A stretch of DNA of 64,000 nt from JBFLYO01 sp040756745 (GCA_040756745.1 JBFLYO010000001.1:124001-188000); one strand, 5' to 3'; shown: positions 42,184-51,260, counted from the first letter of the stretch. Numbers and translations: made by a program. The notes: generated by a model from the letters alone, not told the origin.

Positions 42184-43830
42184 ATGTCCAGAACCCTGAT
42201 CGACGATCTCAAGCGCGCCTGGGAGGAACGCTCCGTGCGCCCGCTGCTGGCCGGCGGGGGAGAGCGGAAGACGGAGTTTGTGACCGATTCCGGCATCCCC
42301 ATCGAACGCCTCTACACACCCTTGGACCGTGAGTACGTGGACGCGCTGGGGTTCCCCGGCGAGTACCCATTCACGCGCGGCCCATACCCGACGATGTTCC
42401 GGGGAAGATTTTGGACCATGCGGCAGTATGCCGGCTTCGGAACGGCGGAGGAATCGAACACGCGCTACCGTCATCTTCTGGCAAACGGCACGATGGGGCT
42501 GTCGGTCGCGTTCGATCTACCGACACAGATGGGATACGATTCCGATCATCCTTATGCCTCCGGTGAGGTGGGGAAGGTGGGTGTCGCGATCGATACGCTC
42601 GCCGACATGGAGGTGCTGTTCAAAGGGATCCCGCTCGGCAAAGTGTCGACATCGATGACGATCAATGCAACTGCCGCGATCCTGCTCGGCATGTACGTCG
42701 CGCTGGCACGGAAACAGGGGGCCGATCTCCAGTCGCTCGCCGGGACGATTCAGAACGACATCCTGAAGGAATACGTCTCCCGCGGGACGCAGATCTATCC
42801 CCCCGAGCCGTCGATGCGACTCGTGACCGACACGTTTCGATGGTGCAACGCGGAGCTCCCGCGGTGGAACCCGATCTCGATTAGCGGCTACCACATCAGG
42901 GAGGCGGGGGCGAGTGCAGCGCAGGAGCTGGGTTTTACGCTCGCCAATGGCATCGCTTACGTCCAGGCAGCGGTGGACGCTGGTCTGGACGTCGACACGT
43001 TCGGTCCGCGATTGTCGTTTTTTTTCAATGCGCACAACAATTTTCTGGAAGAAGTCGCGAAATTCCGGGCTGCCCGACGTCTGTGGGCAAGGATTCTGAA
43101 GGTGCGCTTCGGCGCGCGTTCACCCGAAGCGATGAAGCTGCGGTTCCACGCACAAACCGGTGGCTCCACCCTTACCGCCCAGCAGATCGACACGAACGTA
43201 GTCCGCGTTACCCTTCAGGCGCTTGCTGCCGTGCTTGGCGGATGTCAGTCGCTGCACACGAACAGCCGCGACGAAGCACTTGCGCTGCCGTCCGAGGAGG
43301 CGGCAACGCTCGCCCTCCGCACACAGCAGGTGATTGCCCATGAATCGGGCGTTGCGGACACCATCGATCCGCTCGGGGGATCGTACGCCGTCGAATCCCT
43401 GACCGACCAACTGGAGCGCGAAGCGTCGGCAATTATCGCATCGGTAGATGAGCTGGGGGGCGCGGTGCGCGCGATCGAACAGAGGTTCTATCAGTCGAGG
43501 ATAGCCGAGAGCGCCTATGCCTATCAGCGTTCCATTGAGGAGCGGAAGCGGATTGTCGTCGGCGTCAACGCGTATGAAGAGGAAGCGCAGAGCGCTCCTG
43601 AACTCCTGCAGATCGACGAAGCGGGTACGAAGCGACAGATCGAGCGGCTGCGTGGGGTGAGAAGCAGCCGTTCCGCGCAGAGTGTTCATGATGCGCTTGC
43701 CGGCCTGAGCGCGGCGGCGGGCGGCAGCGAGAACGTCCTTCCCCATATCCTCTGCGCGGTGGAAGCGTATGCGTCGGTGGGTGAGGTCGCGGACACTCTC
43801 CGTGCCGTCTGGGGGGAGCACACGGAGTGA
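42184..43830 (+). CDS. Methylmalonyl-CoA mutase family, large (barrel) subunit without B12 domain
   Basis: 548 residues, matching the substrate-binding TIM barrel: YPFTRGPYPTMFRGRFWTMR with RQYAGFGTAEESN, AFDLPTQMGYDSDHP, SISGYHIREAGAS and FHAQTGGSTLTAQQ. It ends without the C-terminal cobalamin-binding DxHxxG domain, so a separate small subunit must exist elsewhere; none is in this window. Candidate reactions are methylmalonyl-, isobutyryl- or ethylmalonyl-type CoA isomerisation. A clear promoter precedes it and the stop overlaps the next gene by four bases. Confidence 0.9.
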   Translation: MSRTLIDDLKRAWEERSVRPLLAGGGERKTEFVTDSGIPIERLYTPLDREYVDALGFPGEYPFTRGPYPTMFRGRFWTMRQYAGFGTAEESNTRYRHLLANGTMGLSVAFDLPTQMGYDSDHPYASGEVGKVGVAIDTLADMEVLFKGIPLGKVSTSMTINATAAILLGMYVALARKQGADLQSLAGTIQNDILKEYVSRGTQIYPPEPSMRLVTDTFRWCNAELPRWNPISISGYHIREAGASAAQELGFTLANGIAYVQAAVDAGLDVDTFGPRLSFFFNAHNNFLEEVAKFRAARRLWARILKVRFGARSPEAMKLRFHAQTGGSTLTAQQIDTNVVRVTLQALAAVLGGCQSLHTNSRDEALALPSEEAATLALRTQQVIAHESGVADTIDPLGGSYAVESLTDQLEREASAIIASVDELGGAVRAIEQRFYQSRIAESAYAYQRSIEERKRIVVGVNAYEEEAQSAPELLQIDEAGTKRQIERLRGVRSSRSAQSVHDALAGLSAAAGGSENVLPHILCAVEAYASVGEVADTLRAVWGEHTE

Positions 43831-44627
43831 ACATGGCAGTTGCCCGCGCCACGGTCAGGGAGGTGCAATCGCTGGCACAGAAGAAGTTCCGCGATGCGAC
43901 AGGCAGGTTCGTGGTGGAAGGTTTGCGGATGATGCGGGATGCGGTGGACTCCGATTTTGAATTTGTCGGGGCCTTCCACACGGCCGCATTTGCGGAGGAA
44001 CCCGGAGCTGAACACCTGCTTCAACGGCTCCATGCCAAGTGTCCCTTCGTCGCGCAGGTAACGGCGCGCGAGCTCGAACGGATGACGGAAACGGTCAATC
44101 CCCCCGGTGTTCTCGCCGTCCTCCGCCAGAAGAGGCATGATGCCTCCTCCCTGATTGAACGAAGGGATTCCCCCATGGTACTCGTCGCCCTCGACGGGGT
44201 ATCCGATCCGGGGAACCTCGGTTCGGTGGTCCGCACGTGCGATTGGTTCGGCGTCGACGGCGTCCTGCTGGGGAGAACCAGCGTGGATCTATACAATCCC
44301 AAGGTGGTGCGTGGAACGATGGGGGGGATATTCCATCTCCCTGTTGTCGGCGATGTGGATCTCCTCCCCGCAATTTCCCGGGCCAGGCAGAACGGGTTTA
44401 CGGTCTACGTCACTGACGCGGCAGGTGAGGCGCACTTCGACCGCGTGAAGTTTCCCGCGCGGTCGTTGATCGTCTTCGGCAATGAGGCCCGGGGTGTGTC
44501 GGATCCGATCCGCACCATGGCCGACGCGCGCGTTGCTGTCCGGAGGTACGGCGCGGGTGAATCGCTCAATGTCGCCGTTGCCTGCGGGATCGTGCTGTCG
44601 GGGCTGCACAAGCTGGTTGACGAATGA
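43827..44627 (+). CDS. TrmH/SpoU-family RNA 2'-O-methyltransferase
   Basis: 266 residues. An N-terminal L30e-like substrate-binding region (about 5-100; KKFRDATGRFVVEGLRMM) is followed by the SPOUT knot with ALDGVSDPGNLGSVVRTCDWFG, IVFGNEARGVSD and ESLNVAVACGIVL (motifs 1-3, with ALDGVSDPGNLG the first). It methylates a ribose in rRNA or tRNA; the exact target is not readable. The GTG at 43827 overlaps the preceding stop; the ATG at 43833 is an alternative. The next gene overlaps by four bases. Confidence 0.92.
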   Translation: MNMAVARATVREVQSLAQKKFRDATGRFVVEGLRMMRDAVDSDFEFVGAFHTAAFAEEPGAEHLLQRLHAKCPFVAQVTARELERMTETVNPPGVLAVLRQKRHDASSLIERRDSPMVLVALDGVSDPGNLGSVVRTCDWFGVDGVLLGRTSVDLYNPKVVRGTMGGIFHLPVVGDVDLLPAISRARQNGFTVYVTDAAGEAHFDRVKFPARSLIVFGNEARGVSDPIRTMADARVAVRRYGAGESLNVAVACGIVLSGLHKLVDE

Positions 44628-45544
44628 CTGCCGGGCCGGTCATACCGGAAGGGTTCCGCATTGGGCACTGGACCGATCCTGTCGCGCGCACAGGGTGTAC
44701 GGTGATCCTGTGTCCTCCGTCGACCGTGGGGGGCTGCGATGTGCGCGGGAGTTCGCCTGGCAGCAGGGAGCTTGCGCTCCTTGCCGCGGACAAGACGATG
44801 CAGGAGGTCCATGCCGTCCTCCTGACGGGAGGGAGCGCATTTGGGCTGGCTGCCGCAGACGGCGTCATGCGCTACCTCGAAGAGCATGGCATCGGCTATC
44901 AAACACCTTGGGCAAGGGTTCCCATCGTCCCTGCCGTGGTGGTGTTCGACCTGAACAACGGATCGTCGACGGTCCGCCCCACAGCCGACTCCGGGTACGC
45001 CGCAGCTTCGGCTGCAACGGGCAGGGACATCCCGGAAGGATCGGTGGGGGCGGGAACGGGTGTGACGGTTGGGAAGTGGGCAGGGATGGAGTGGAGCTCA
45101 AAGGGCGGGTTTGCGCTTGCGAGCGTGGAGCGGAACGGCGTGACGCTTGCGGCAGCAGCCGTCGTAAATGCGGTCGGTGACGTGCTGAATGCGCGCGGTG
45201 AAATCATCGCTGGGGCACGCTCCCCGGACGGTCGGTGGCGGGCAGAAGTGGATCCATTCCGCACATTCCGGAGGGGAAACGTTTCCGGAGGCACGAACAC
45301 AACACTCGTCGCGTTGTTCTGTGACGCGCGCCTTTCCAAGGTGGAGGCAATACGGGTCGCCCAGCGGGGACACGACGGCATGGCTCGGGCCGTAACTCCG
45401 GTTCACACATCCTTTGACGGCGACACCGTGTTCTGTCTCGCTTCGGGGACGATTTCGACGGAAGTCGACGTTGTCGCAGAAGCGGGGGCCGAGGCGGTTG
45501 CGCAGGCAATCCGCCGGGCCGTGCTCCTCGCGCAGGGTGGTTGA
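44624..45544 (+). CDS. P1-family (DmpA/NylC-type) self-processing peptidase
   Basis: 306 residues of the N-terminal-nucleophile DmpA superfamily, which includes aminopeptidases and the nylon-oligomer hydrolase NylC. The expected autocleavage site is Asn225-Thr226 in NVSGGTNTTLVALF, which frees Thr226 as nucleophile. AVLLTGGSAFGLAAADGV and VGAGTGVTVGKW are further family blocks. No signal peptide. ATGA overlap with the methyltransferase gene. Natural substrate unknown. Confidence 0.88.
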   Translation: MTAGPVIPEGFRIGHWTDPVARTGCTVILCPPSTVGGCDVRGSSPGSRELALLAADKTMQEVHAVLLTGGSAFGLAAADGVMRYLEEHGIGYQTPWARVPIVPAVVVFDLNNGSSTVRPTADSGYAAASAATGRDIPEGSVGAGTGVTVGKWAGMEWSSKGGFALASVERNGVTLAAAAVVNAVGDVLNARGEIIAGARSPDGRWRAEVDPFRTFRRGNVSGGTNTTLVALFCDARLSKVEAIRVAQRGHDGMARAVTPVHTSFDGDTVFCLASGTISTEVDVVAEAGAEAVAQAIRRAVLLAQGG

Positions 45545-45568
45545 CGTGGCCGCGGCAGGGAGGGTTCG

Positions 45569-46036
45569 ATGACCACCGTGCATTCGAGAGTGGTAGAGGT
45601 GTGTGCGTTCAGGATGCAGGGAGAGTTTCCGGAATATCTGCTGCTGCGCCGTGCGCCGACGGAGCCGATCTATCCGGGATTGTGGCAGATTATTACGGGC
45701 ACCATCGAAGGGGAGGAGCGTGCCACCGACGCTGCGCTGCGCGAGTTGCGTGAGGAGACGGGACAGGTGCCGGAGCAGCTCTGGGTTGTCCCCTACACGA
45801 ACGCATTCTACGACCACGGGCGCGATGCCGTGAGTCTGATTCCGTTCTTTGCCGCACGGTATTCGCCGGCGGTGCAGGTTCACCTCTCGGCAGAGCATGC
45901 CGCGCATGCGTGGCTTGCGTTCGCACCTGCGCGGGAGCGTCTCGTTTGGCCCGGACAGCGTGCAGGGCTCGATATCGTGCATCACTCCATCGTCGGCGGA
46001 GAAGACGCGCCGCATCTGATCGCCATTCCCCGCTGA
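45569..46036 (+). CDS. Nudix hydrolase
   Basis: 155 residues with a complete Nudix box, GTIEGEERATDAALRELREETG, given here in halves: GTIEGEERATD and ALRELREETG (metal-binding Glu in REXXEE). It hydrolyses a nucleoside diphosphate linked to X; lack of further motifs leaves the substrate open, dATP/dihydroneopterin-type enzymes being one option. It begins 24 bases after the P1 peptidase and ends its operon. Confidence 0.9.
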   Translation: MTTVHSRVVEVCAFRMQGEFPEYLLLRRAPTEPIYPGLWQIITGTIEGEERATDAALRELREETGQVPEQLWVVPYTNAFYDHGRDAVSLIPFFAARYSPAVQVHLSAEHAAHAWLAFAPARERLVWPGQRAGLDIVHHSIVGGEDAPHLIAIPR

Positions 46037-46047
46037 ATCTTCGCTGT

Positions 46048-46076
46048 TTGCGAATCAGCAGGCCGTTCCGTACCTT
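46048..46076 (+). promoter_or_regulatory. Candidate promoter for the pfkB-mtnA-recO group
   Basis: TTGCGA, 17 bases, TACCTT, ending 52 bases before the PfkB GTG. Weaker than the other boxes listed. Confidence 0.4.
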
Positions 46077-46128
46077 TCTGTCAACTTCAGACTATCGTGC
46101 CCAATCCTTTCCTCTTCCGGAGATCACC

Positions 46129-47043
46129 GTGAGTGTCCTCGTTGTCGGTTCCCTTGCGCTCGACTCAATCGAAACGCCGTTCGGCGTTTCGAAGGAGACG
46201 GTGGGAGGATCTGCGACGTATATCGCGGCCTCGGCGAGCTATTTTGCCAACCCGATCCGGCTCGTCGGCATCGTCGGGGGGGATTTCCCGAAACGGGGGC
46301 TCGCCTTCCTTGAGGAGCGGCACATCGATTTGGAAGGACTCGAGATCGTGGAGGGAGGCAAGACCTTCCGGTGGTCCGGGCGTTATCGATACGACCTCAA
46401 CGAGCGGGATACGCTCTCAACCGAGTTGAATGTGTTCGAGAAATTCGACCCGAAAATTCCGGAGAAATACCGGAAAAGCCGGATTGTCTGCCTCGGAAAC
46501 ATTGACCCGCAGCTCCAGCTGAGGGTGCTTGAACAGATGGAACAGCCCCGGGTGGTCGTGTGCGACACCATGAATTACTGGATCGAGCGGAAGAACGCCG
46601 AACTGCGGGAGACGCTGAAGCAGATTAATGTCGTGATCTTGAACGACTCGGAGGCGCGTCTGCTCTCGCGCGAGCCCAACCTCATCAAGGCGGGGCGGGT
46701 CATCCGGCAGATGGGGCCTTCCGTTGTCATCATCAAGAAGGGGGAGCACGGCGCGCTGTTGCTCACCGAGCAAATCGTGTTCTCCGCACCCGCATATCCC
46801 ATGGAAAATATCTTCGATCCGACAGGGGCAGGAGATTCATTCGCCGGTGGGTTCGTCGGCTGGCTCGCCCGTACTGACGACATGTCGGAAGAGAATCTGA
46901 AGCGGGCGGTCATCTACGGGAGCACGCTTGCTTCTTTCTGTGTCGAGAAATTCGGCGTCGAAGGACTGGCGGATCTGACCTATCTCCAGATCCAGGACCG
47001 TTTCCGTCAGTTCCGCGAACTTTCCCGTTTCGACGAAGACTGA
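46129..47043 (+). CDS. PfkB-family carbohydrate/nucleoside kinase
   Basis: 304 residues from GTG 46129, preceded by CCGGAG. N-terminal VLVVGSLALDSIETPFG and GGSATYIAASASYF form the substrate-binding region. DPTGAGDSFAGGFVGWL near the C-terminus is the PfkB signature with catalytic Asp and anion hole. It lies five bases before mtnA, whose substrate is a 5-modified ribose 1-phosphate. A role in salvaging methylthioribose or 5-deoxyribose is therefore attractive, but the family is broad and the substrate is unproven. Confidence 0.88.
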   Translation: MSVLVVGSLALDSIETPFGVSKETVGGSATYIAASASYFANPIRLVGIVGGDFPKRGLAFLEERHIDLEGLEIVEGGKTFRWSGRYRYDLNERDTLSTELNVFEKFDPKIPEKYRKSRIVCLGNIDPQLQLRVLEQMEQPRVVVCDTMNYWIERKNAELRETLKQINVVILNDSEARLLSREPNLIKAGRVIRQMGPSVVIIKKGEHGALLLTEQIVFSAPAYPMENIFDPTGAGDSFAGGFVGWLARTDDMSEENLKRAVIYGSTLASFCVEKFGVEGLADLTYLQIQDRFRQFRELSRFDED

Positions 47044-47048
47044 CCCGT

Positions 47049-48110
47049 ATGACAGCGGTTGAGTGGGTGGACGGGAAGGTCCGGTTCATCGATCAGACCC
47101 GCCTTCCCACACACGAGCTTTACGTCGAGACGGACGATTACCGGGTGGTCGGCGAGGCCATCAAGACACTCGCCATCCGTGGTGCGCCGGCCATCGGTGT
47201 TGCCGCGGCGTTTGGTGTGCTCCTGGCTGTCGAAGGGAAGGAGTTCGCCACGCCCGACGAGCTGGTCGCCGAGGTGAACCGGGCCAGCGATTACCTTGCC
47301 TCGACCCGTCCCACCGCCGTCAATCTCTTCACCGCACTCGACCGCATGCAGCGGACAGTCGACGGCGCAGCGAGGTCGAGCGTGTTCGAACTCCTCGTTC
47401 GCCTGCGGGTCGAAGCAATGGTCATCTACCGCGAGGATGTGGAATCGTGCCGGAACATCGGCACCCTCGGCGCGAGGCTGATCCCCGCGGGCACCTCTGT
47501 CCTCACACACTGCAACACCGGCGCGCTGGCGACCGCGGGAGAGGGAACGGCCCTCAGCGTGATCATCGCGGCAGCACGGCAAAAGAAGATCGTGCGGGTG
47601 TTCGCCGACGAAACACGCCCCCTGTTCCAGGGTTCCCGGCTCACCGCGTGGGAACTGGTCAAACAGGGGATCGAAGTAACGTTGATCACCGACAGCACGG
47701 CGGGGACCGTGTTGCAGCAGGAGATGGTGCAAGCGGTGATTGTCGGAGCAGACCGCATTGCCGTCAACGGCGATGTCGCAAACAAGATCGGTACGTACCC
47801 GCTGGCGGTCCTGGCCGCCTATCATAAGATCCCTTTCTACGTCGCCGCCCCCACCTCGACAATTGACGCCGCCATGGCGACCGGCGCCGACATTCCGATC
47901 GAGCAGCGCGACCCCCGGGAAATTACCCACGTCGGTGAGTCGCGCATCGCAGCCGAAGGGGCTGATGTGTATGCCCCCGCTTTCGATGTAACGCCGTCGG
48001 CGCTCATCACTGCGATCATCACCGAAAAAGGAATTCTCCGTCCGCCGTATGCCCGCACCATCGTGGGCGTTCTGGCCGAGCCGGGGCAAGCCCCGGGAGG
48101 CGGACGATGA
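47049..48110 (+). CDS. mtnA: S-methyl-5-thioribose-1-phosphate isomerase
   Basis: 353 residues, eIF2B-like fold. Aldose-ketose isomerase of the methionine salvage pathway; family members can also act on 5-deoxyribose 1-phosphate. Key blocks: IRGAPAIGVAAAFG, ILTHCNTG-like VLTHCNTGALATAG (catalytic Cys), FADETRPLFQGSRLTAWEL, VIVGADRIAVNGDVANKIGTY (catalytic Asp) and PFYVAAPTSTID. Both flanks are tight: five bases after the PfkB gene and a four-base overlap with recO. No other methionine-salvage genes are in the window. Confidence 0.95.
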   Translation: MTAVEWVDGKVRFIDQTRLPTHELYVETDDYRVVGEAIKTLAIRGAPAIGVAAAFGVLLAVEGKEFATPDELVAEVNRASDYLASTRPTAVNLFTALDRMQRTVDGAARSSVFELLVRLRVEAMVIYREDVESCRNIGTLGARLIPAGTSVLTHCNTGALATAGEGTALSVIIAAARQKKIVRVFADETRPLFQGSRLTAWELVKQGIEVTLITDSTAGTVLQQEMVQAVIVGADRIAVNGDVANKIGTYPLAVLAAYHKIPFYVAAPTSTIDAAMATGADIPIEQRDPREITHVGESRIAAEGADVYAPAFDVTPSALITAIITEKGILRPPYARTIVGVLAEPGQAPGGGR

Positions 48111-48871
48111 TTGTGACGACGGAGGCCGTGGTGCTTCGCACCATGAAGTACCGCGAAACGAGCACGATTGCCACCCTCTATACGCGGCAGATGGGAAAAC
48201 TGCAGGGGATCGCGAAAGGAGCCCGTGGCGCAAAAAGCAGAATGGCAGCGGCGCTGCAGCCGATGAACCACATCACCGCAGTACTCTATACAAAGGAGTC
48301 GCGCGAGCTTCATCTCCTCACCCAGTGTGACTTCGTCCGGCCACACAAGGGGTTAACCGATGACATGGAGCGGATGGCCGTCGGCATGGCCGCGGTTGAA
48401 CTCGTGGACGCCGTCACACCGGCAGAGGAGGAAAATGCTCACCTTTTCGAATTATTGACGATGACCCTTGCCGCTGCAGACAATGCAACAAAGAATCCGG
48501 GGAATGCGTTATATTACTTTGAGATGCGGCTGTTGGAGAATCTCGGCTTCAAACCCGATATGCATCGTTGTTATAATTGTGGGGTCGTGCTGGGGGATCA
48601 GGAACACCGTCGGGGACTGCACATGAGCTACGGCGGGGTGGTGTGCGCGGCCTGCTCCGGTCAAGGACTCGGTCGGGAGCCCCTCTCGGCCCCGGCGATC
48701 AGGGTCCTTCAACGACTCCAGGAGATGAACGGTCCGCATGCCGCGATGAGCGTGACACTCTCTCCCTCGGTCCGGGGGGAAGTGGCCGGCGTACTGCGGC
48801 GTTTCCTCCTGGGGCATGTGGAAGGGCTCAGAACTCTTCGGTCGGAAGCGGTGTTTTCATCATTGCTATGA
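48107..48871 (+). CDS. recO: DNA repair protein RecO
   Basis: 254 residues. It helps RecA load on SSB-coated DNA and anneals strands. N-terminal OB fold: TTEAVVLRTMKYRETSTI, YTRQMGKLQGIAKGAR. A helical domain with a zinc site follows, CYNCG...CAAC, about residues 153-185. Overlaps mtnA by four bases. The 101 bases after it, before htrA, contain no gene or clear hairpin. Confidence 0.94.
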   Translation: MIVTTEAVVLRTMKYRETSTIATLYTRQMGKLQGIAKGARGAKSRMAAALQPMNHITAVLYTKESRELHLLTQCDFVRPHKGLTDDMERMAVGMAAVELVDAVTPAEEENAHLFELLTMTLAAADNATKNPGNALYYFEMRLLENLGFKPDMHRCYNCGVVLGDQEHRRGLHMSYGGVVCAACSGQGLGREPLSAPAIRVLQRLQEMNGPHAAMSVTLSPSVRGEVAGVLRRFLLGHVEGLRTLRSEAVFSSLL

Positions 48872-48972
48872 ATGTTTTTTCATCGACTCTTAACGCAGGC
48901 TTCATCCTCGGTGCGTATCAAGGAACATCTGATGTGCATGAGAGTGGACGACATTAACGGGAGGTGGGAGAC

Positions 48973-50499
48973 ATGAAGAAAACAGTATTGACATCGCTTG
49001 TGCTGGTGACCGTTGGGATTGTCTTCGGTGCAATCCTGGTCTCCAATTTCAGCGGAGGCGTCGATCTCGGGTTCGCGCGGGGAAGCGGCGAGGTCAAGCT
49101 TGGAGGGCCGGCCCCGGTCACCAACCAGAGCTCGAGTCTGAAGGCCGTCAGCGACAATTTTGTTGCCGTCGCGCGTGCGGTGACGCAGTCGGTCGTCGCC
49201 GTCAACGTCACGACAACGGGGAAGAAGTCCGATCGGAGCATGCCGCGTGATTTCTTTCATTTCTTCGGGCCCGACATGAAAACTCCGGAACAGGTGCCGG
49301 AGCAAGGCTTCGGCTCCGGAGTGATCATCACCTCCGACGGATACATTGCGACCAACAACCATGTCGTCGATGACGCAGACAAGAACGGGATCGAAGTCGT
49401 CATGCACGACAAGATCCATTACAAAGCCCGGCTGATCGGCACGGATCCCTCGACCGATCTCGCCGTCATCAAGATTGACGCCAAAGACCTTCCTGTGGCG
49501 GCCCTCGGCAACTCCGACAACGTCCAGGTGGGAGAGTGGGCGCTCGCGATCGGCAATCCTCTCGGACTTTCCTCAACGGTGACCGCCGGCATCATCAGCG
49601 CGAAGGGGCGGAACATCAACATCATCCGCGATACGTACAACATTGAGGACTTCATCCAGACCGACGCGGCGATCAACCCGGGCAACAGTGGCGGGGCCCT
49701 CGTGAACATGAATGGCGAGGTCATCGGCATCAATACCGCCATTGCGACCACCAACGCCCGTTACCAGGGGTACGGGTTTGCCGTGCCGGTGAATCTGCTG
49801 AAAGTGGTCGCTGCAGACCTCATTAAGGAAGGACGCGTGCGCCGCGGCTACATCGGCGTGCAGATTAGCGTCGTGGATCAACCAATGGCCAATGCCCTCG
49901 GGATGTCCGAGGCCAGGGGGGTTATTGTCCAGGGAATCGTCAAAGGGGGTGCTGGAGAGAGTGCTGGTGTGAAGGAAGGCGACGTCATCCTGTCGGTCGA
50001 CGGCAAGGAGGTCAATGCCGCCAACGAGCTCCAGAGCTATATTGCGACACACCATCCCGGCGACCGCGTGACGCTGAAGATCTTCCGTGAGGGGAAAACC
50101 TTTGAGAAGGGCGTGACGTTGAAGGCGCGCGAAGAAGACAACGTGGTGGTCAAGGCGTCCGAGCCGAAGGAGAATGACGCGGAGGATGCCACCCCCGAGC
50201 TTCCCAAGACCGTGAAATTCGACGCCCTGGGGATGAGCGTCCGAGCGCTGACGCCGGACGAACGGAAGGAGATGGAGGTCAACCACGGCGTGCTGGTGAC
50301 CGATGTGAAGCTGTATGGCGAGGCCTTCAACAGATACATCGCCAAGAATTCCGTCATCATCGAGGCGGACCGAAGGCCGGTCAACTCGCCGGCCGACCTG
50401 AAGAAGGCGGTGGAAGGCCGCAAACCGGGAGACTCGCTCCTGCTACGGGTGAAGACCGACAGGGGGATCAGCTTTGTCGCGGTCCAGATCCCCAAATAG
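48973..50499 (+). CDS. degP: HtrA/DegP-family serine protease with two PDZ domains
   Basis: 508 residues from ATG 48973, which has GGGAGG ahead of it. An N-terminal hydrophobic segment (about 3-25) is a signal or anchor. The trypsin-like domain has the catalytic triad H130 (ATNNHVVDD), D162 (STDLAVIK) and S239 (NPGNSGGALV). PDZ1 spans about 290-390 and PDZ2 about 410-505. It degrades or refolds damaged proteins in the periplasm. It stands alone; a strong hairpin follows. Confidence 0.95.
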   Translation: MKKTVLTSLVLVTVGIVFGAILVSNFSGGVDLGFARGSGEVKLGGPAPVTNQSSSLKAVSDNFVAVARAVTQSVVAVNVTTTGKKSDRSMPRDFFHFFGPDMKTPEQVPEQGFGSGVIITSDGYIATNNHVVDDADKNGIEVVMHDKIHYKARLIGTDPSTDLAVIKIDAKDLPVAALGNSDNVQVGEWALAIGNPLGLSSTVTAGIISAKGRNINIIRDTYNIEDFIQTDAAINPGNSGGALVNMNGEVIGINTAIATTNARYQGYGFAVPVNLLKVVAADLIKEGRVRRGYIGVQISVVDQPMANALGMSEARGVIVQGIVKGGAGESAGVKEGDVILSVDGKEVNAANELQSYIATHHPGDRVTLKIFREGKTFEKGVTLKAREEDNVVVKASEPKENDAEDATPELPKTVKFDALGMSVRALTPDERKEMEVNHGVLVTDVKLYGEAFNRYIAKNSVIIEADRRPVNSPADLKKAVEGRKPGDSLLLRVKTDRGISFVAVQIPK

Positions 50500-50515
50500 T
50501 GCTTCCGACCATCTC

Positions 50516-50538
50516 AAGCCCCGGGTCTCCCGGGGCTT
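50516..50538 (+). terminator. Perfect 10-bp hairpin after degP
   Basis: Arms 50516-50525 and 50529-50538 pair perfectly (AAGCCCCGGG with CCCGGGGCTT) around a TCT loop. The following sequence, GGCGTTT, is not a real T tract, so termination is probable but may be imperfect. Confidence 0.65.
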
Positions 50539-50561
50539 GGCGTTTACGGCGGAAGGGTTGC

Positions 50562-50590
50562 TTGACAATGTTGGCATCAGGTGGTATATT
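50562..50590 (+). promoter_or_regulatory. Strong candidate promoter upstream of the HNH gene
   Basis: TTGACA, 17 bases, TATATT, the best consensus match in the window. Predicted +1 near 50597. It overlaps the only upstream in-frame ATG of the HNH gene. Confidence 0.7.
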
Positions 50591-51191
50591 TTTTGATATC
50601 ACACGGCGATCCATTCACCAGGGCCGACAGCAAGGAGGTAAGGAAGACTTCAGCGCACACGTCCAGGCACACGGTGGCAACGGCAAACTGAACGCCAAGG
50701 TTCTGATCCTGAATCAGAACTATGAGCCGATGAGCGTCATCAACGCGAAAAAGGCCATCGTTTTGCTCTATCTCGGCAAGGCGGAGTTGATCGAGTCCCA
50801 CGCGGGGTTGAAGGTCCGCGCGGTATCGATGAGCATGCCCTTCCCAAGCATCGTCCGCCTTTCGATGTACGTCCGGGTTCCCTTCAAGAACATCATCCTC
50901 TCCCGCAAGAACATCCTCCGCAGGGATGCACACCGGTGCCAGTACTGCGGGCGGGGGGATATTCCATTGACGCTGGACCATGTGCTGCCACTGTCGCGTG
51001 GAGGGGAGGACTCCTGGGAAAACCTCGTTGCCGCCTGTGTGCAGTGCAACAACAAAAAGGGGGATCGGACGCCCGACGAAGCAACCATGGCGCTCCGCCG
51101 GAAACCGATGCGTCCGAACCACGTGACCTTCATCAGGCACGTGATGGGTTCGCTCGACGAGCGCTGGAAGCCCTACCTCTTTCTCCACTGA
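50568..51191 (+). CDS. HNH endonuclease family protein
   Basis: About 207 residues from ATG 50568; the conserved part begins near KVLILNQNYEPMSVINAKKA. The HNH motif is complete: CQYCGRGDIPLTLDHVLPLSRGG (shown as CQYCG and LDHVLPLSRGG), then ENLVAACVQCNNKKGDRTP with the second Cys pair and Asn/His. Such proteins are widespread; the cleavage target is unknown. The start is unresolved. ATG 50568 lies within the predicted promoter, while the strong SD AAGGAGGT at 50632-50639 has no ATG, GTG or TTG in frame behind it. Confidence 0.85.
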   Translation: MLASGGIFFDITRRSIHQGRQQGGKEDFSAHVQAHGGNGKLNAKVLILNQNYEPMSVINAKKAIVLLYLGKAELIESHAGLKVRAVSMSMPFPSIVRLSMYVRVPFKNIILSRKNILRRDAHRCQYCGRGDIPLTLDHVLPLSRGGEDSWENLVAACVQCNNKKGDRTPDEATMALRRKPMRPNHVTFIRHVMGSLDERWKPYLFLH

Positions 51192-51260
51192 TCCTCACCG
51201 ATCCCGCCCCTGCGGGACACGCCGAACAGGCATCACTCGACACTACGCACGGTTCCTTCG

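Noticed and set aside
51192..51260. T-box riboswitch upstream of trpS
   Set aside because: Only 69 bases are available and no T-box sequence, specifier loop or terminator is seen; just a 6-bp hairpin.
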